A DNA stretch of 64,000 bases from Peromyscus leucopus (Eukaryota > Chordata > Mammalia > Rodentia > Cricetidae): positions 74,533,366 to 74,597,365 of the forward strand of contig NC_051086.1 in the NCBI RefSeq assembly GCF_004664715.2. The letters are read 5' to 3'. Numbering within the stretch: position 1 is the first letter of the stretch; each line of letters starts with the position of its first letter. Below, piece by piece: positions 62,887 to 64,000 of this stretch. Both the position numbers and the translations under genes were made by a program. Under the pieces are notes generated by a model that saw nothing but the letters and a program-made list of their open reading frames with translations, did not search any database and was not told the DNA's origin.

Positions 62887-62931
62887 GGGTTGGGCAGCAG
62901 AAGTACGAGAAGCATGGTTTACAGGGTTCTG

Positions 62932-62936
62932 ATTGG
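62932..62936 (-). promoter_or_regulatory. CCAAT box of the 5' LTR
   Basis: GTCCAATCAG on the viral strand, about 50 bases upstream of the TATA box, the usual spacing in gammaretroviral U3. Confidence 0.8.
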
Positions 62937-63178
62937 ACGATTCAAATGAGGCCAGGTTCAAACTCAGGACAGTTCATGGTTTTTCTCCGAGCTCGACATG
63001 CCTGCTGTCTCGGCTCCAAGTTGTTTTTCTGACCTTTAGTACCCTGTTCTGGGGCCAGGTGGCCGACCGCAGACACCCTGTTTGTTCCAGTGCCCATGTC
63101 CTCTAACTGAACTTTCCTGTACTTTTCAGGCCTTGCTCAAAATGGCGTTAGGCTAAGCAAGTATGCTGGGGTCTTTCA

Positions 63179-63182
63179 CCAT
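63179..63182. other. Target-site duplication CCAT, right copy
   Basis: Identical to 57266-57269 and touching the outer end of the 5' LTR, so both outer ends come from a single integration and the provirus has not recombined with another locus. Confidence 0.95.
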
Positions 63183-63337
63183 GAGTCAGAACCCTTCTTT
63201 CCTTAAGCAGATTTTGCCATGTATTTTTTCCATATAATAAAATAGTGATTACAACAGTAAGTGATATCCATAATTTACTAGGATTTTCCCAAGTGACAGA
63301 TATTATACTTAGTGTTTATATAAACTATTATGCACTT

Positions 63338-63900
63338 TTATTTTTTTAAATTAAAAATAAATTCTTCTCTCATACAATACATCCCTACCATAGTTTCCTC
63401 TCCCTCCACTCCTCCCAGCTCCTCCCAATCTGGCCTCTCCCCCAGATCTGCTCCTTCTCCGTTTCCCTTCAGAAAAGAGTAGACCTCCAAGAGACAACAA
63501 CCAAACATAACAAAATAAGATACAATAAGACAAGGCAGTAGCCTTCTTATTGAGGCTGAACAAGGCAACCCAAGAGGAGGTGAAAAACTCCCAAGAGCAG
63601 CCAAGAGTTAGGGAAACACCCACTTCCACTGTTAGGAGTCCCAGGAGAACACCAAGCTAACAGCCTTAACATTTATGCAGAGGATCTGGAGACCCATGCA
63701 GGGGCCGTGCTTGCTGCTTCAGTCTCTGTGAGACTATATATACCCTGCTTGGTTGATTCAGTGGTCCATGTTCTCCTCAAGTCCTCTATTCCCTCTGACT
63801 CCTACAATCTTTCCTCCCCATCTTCCATGGCATTCCCCAAGCTCCGAGGGGATGGACTTGATTGAGACTTCCAAATTAGACTCACTCTCTGCATACTATT
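63338..63900 (-). mobile_element. Rodent L1 3' UTR, antisense
   Basis: Pyrimidine-rich CCTCCACTCCTCCCAGCTCC, AAAAGAGTAGACCTCCAAGA, GAACAAGGCAACCCAAGAGG and CTTGGTTGATTCAGTGGTCC follow the order of the rodent L1 (Lx-type) 3' UTR on the complementary strand. Confidence 0.7.
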
Positions 63901-64000
63901 ATGCAATTCTTATTTCAATTTTATTGTTTTACATATAAGGAAATTAAAGCTCAGTGATCTTAAAACCTTTCAAAAATAACACAGTTGAAAGCGAGGGAAC

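Larger units (their letters stand above)
57270..63178 (-). mobile_element. Endogenous gammaretrovirus carrying transduced GAB2
   Basis: A 5.9 kb provirus lying on the minus strand: 5' LTR, proline-tRNA primer site, splice donor, repeat-bearing leader, GAB2 5' UTR-like stretch and complete CDS, 5'-truncated env, polypurine tract, 3' LTR. Both LTRs begin TGAAAGACCCC and end GGGGTCTTTCA, an 11-bp inverted repeat, and the element is bounded by CCAT on both sides. Neither gag nor pol is recognisable; the host gene lies where they should be. It would need a helper virus for Gag, Pol and Env. The absence of introns, 3' UTR and poly(A) in the GAB2 part argues for capture by retroviral template switching, not for an L1-made pseudogene that later met a virus. 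I infer germ-line entry from the degraded env and the LTR differences. Confidence 0.95.
62703..63178 (-). mobile_element. 5' LTR and promoter of the GAB2 provirus
   Basis: 476 bases with the same 11-bp terminal inverted repeat as the 3' LTR. It would drive GAB2 transcription toward lower coordinates. The extra three bases relative to the 3' LTR are near 62856 (GCGCGCC). Confidence 0.97.

Overview
The window is mammalian genomic DNA from a muroid rodent, most likely a cricetid (hamster, vole or deer-mouse group). The evidence is B1 and B2 SINEs, rodent L1 3' ends, long CA/GT and GA/CT microsatellites, and several ERVK/mys-type LTRs with 6-bp target-site duplications (TSDs). No host exon or structural RNA gene could be recognised in bases 1 to 57265. 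That part is an intergenic or intronic mosaic of transposon fragments, microsatellites and unassigned sequence.

The exception is an almost complete gammaretroviral provirus on the minus strand at 57270-63178, flanked by the 4-bp TSD CCAT. Read 5' to 3' on its own strand it contains: a 5' LTR (62703-63178), a proline-tRNA primer binding site, a splice donor, a leader with a tandem array of sixteen mostly 24-bp hairpin-forming repeats, further leader sequence, a GC-rich stretch that looks like a host 5' UTR, a complete intron-less GAB2 coding sequence (652 codons, 59596-61554), a 5'-truncated and broken env, a polypurine tract, and a 3' LTR (57270-57742). No gag or pol was found. This is the layout of an acutely transforming retrovirus (host signalling gene in place of gag-pol, env remnant behind it), but fixed in the germ line and carrying GAB2, a gene I do not know from any described transducing retrovirus.

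The GAB2 copy keeps its PH domain, both GRB2-binding proline motifs, two of three YxxM PI3-kinase sites and both SHP2-binding tyrosines. It has lost the third YxxM site through two frame-shifting deletions that cancel each other. In contrast, env has no start codon, one frameshift and one amber codon. On the viral strand GAB2's own ATG is the first ATG after a single short upstream ORF in the leader, so the LTR could in principle drive GAB2 translation. By my eye count the two LTRs differ by about ten transitions and one 3-bp indel, suggesting insertion within the last few million years.

A second, older provirus with a lysine-type primer site (ERVK/mys-like, 35624-38968, TSD TTTGTG) carries a nested solo LTR and no recognised coding capacity. 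Further solo LTRs lie at 13530-14075, 15760-16220, 21195-21713, 41119-41637 and about 46567-46935.
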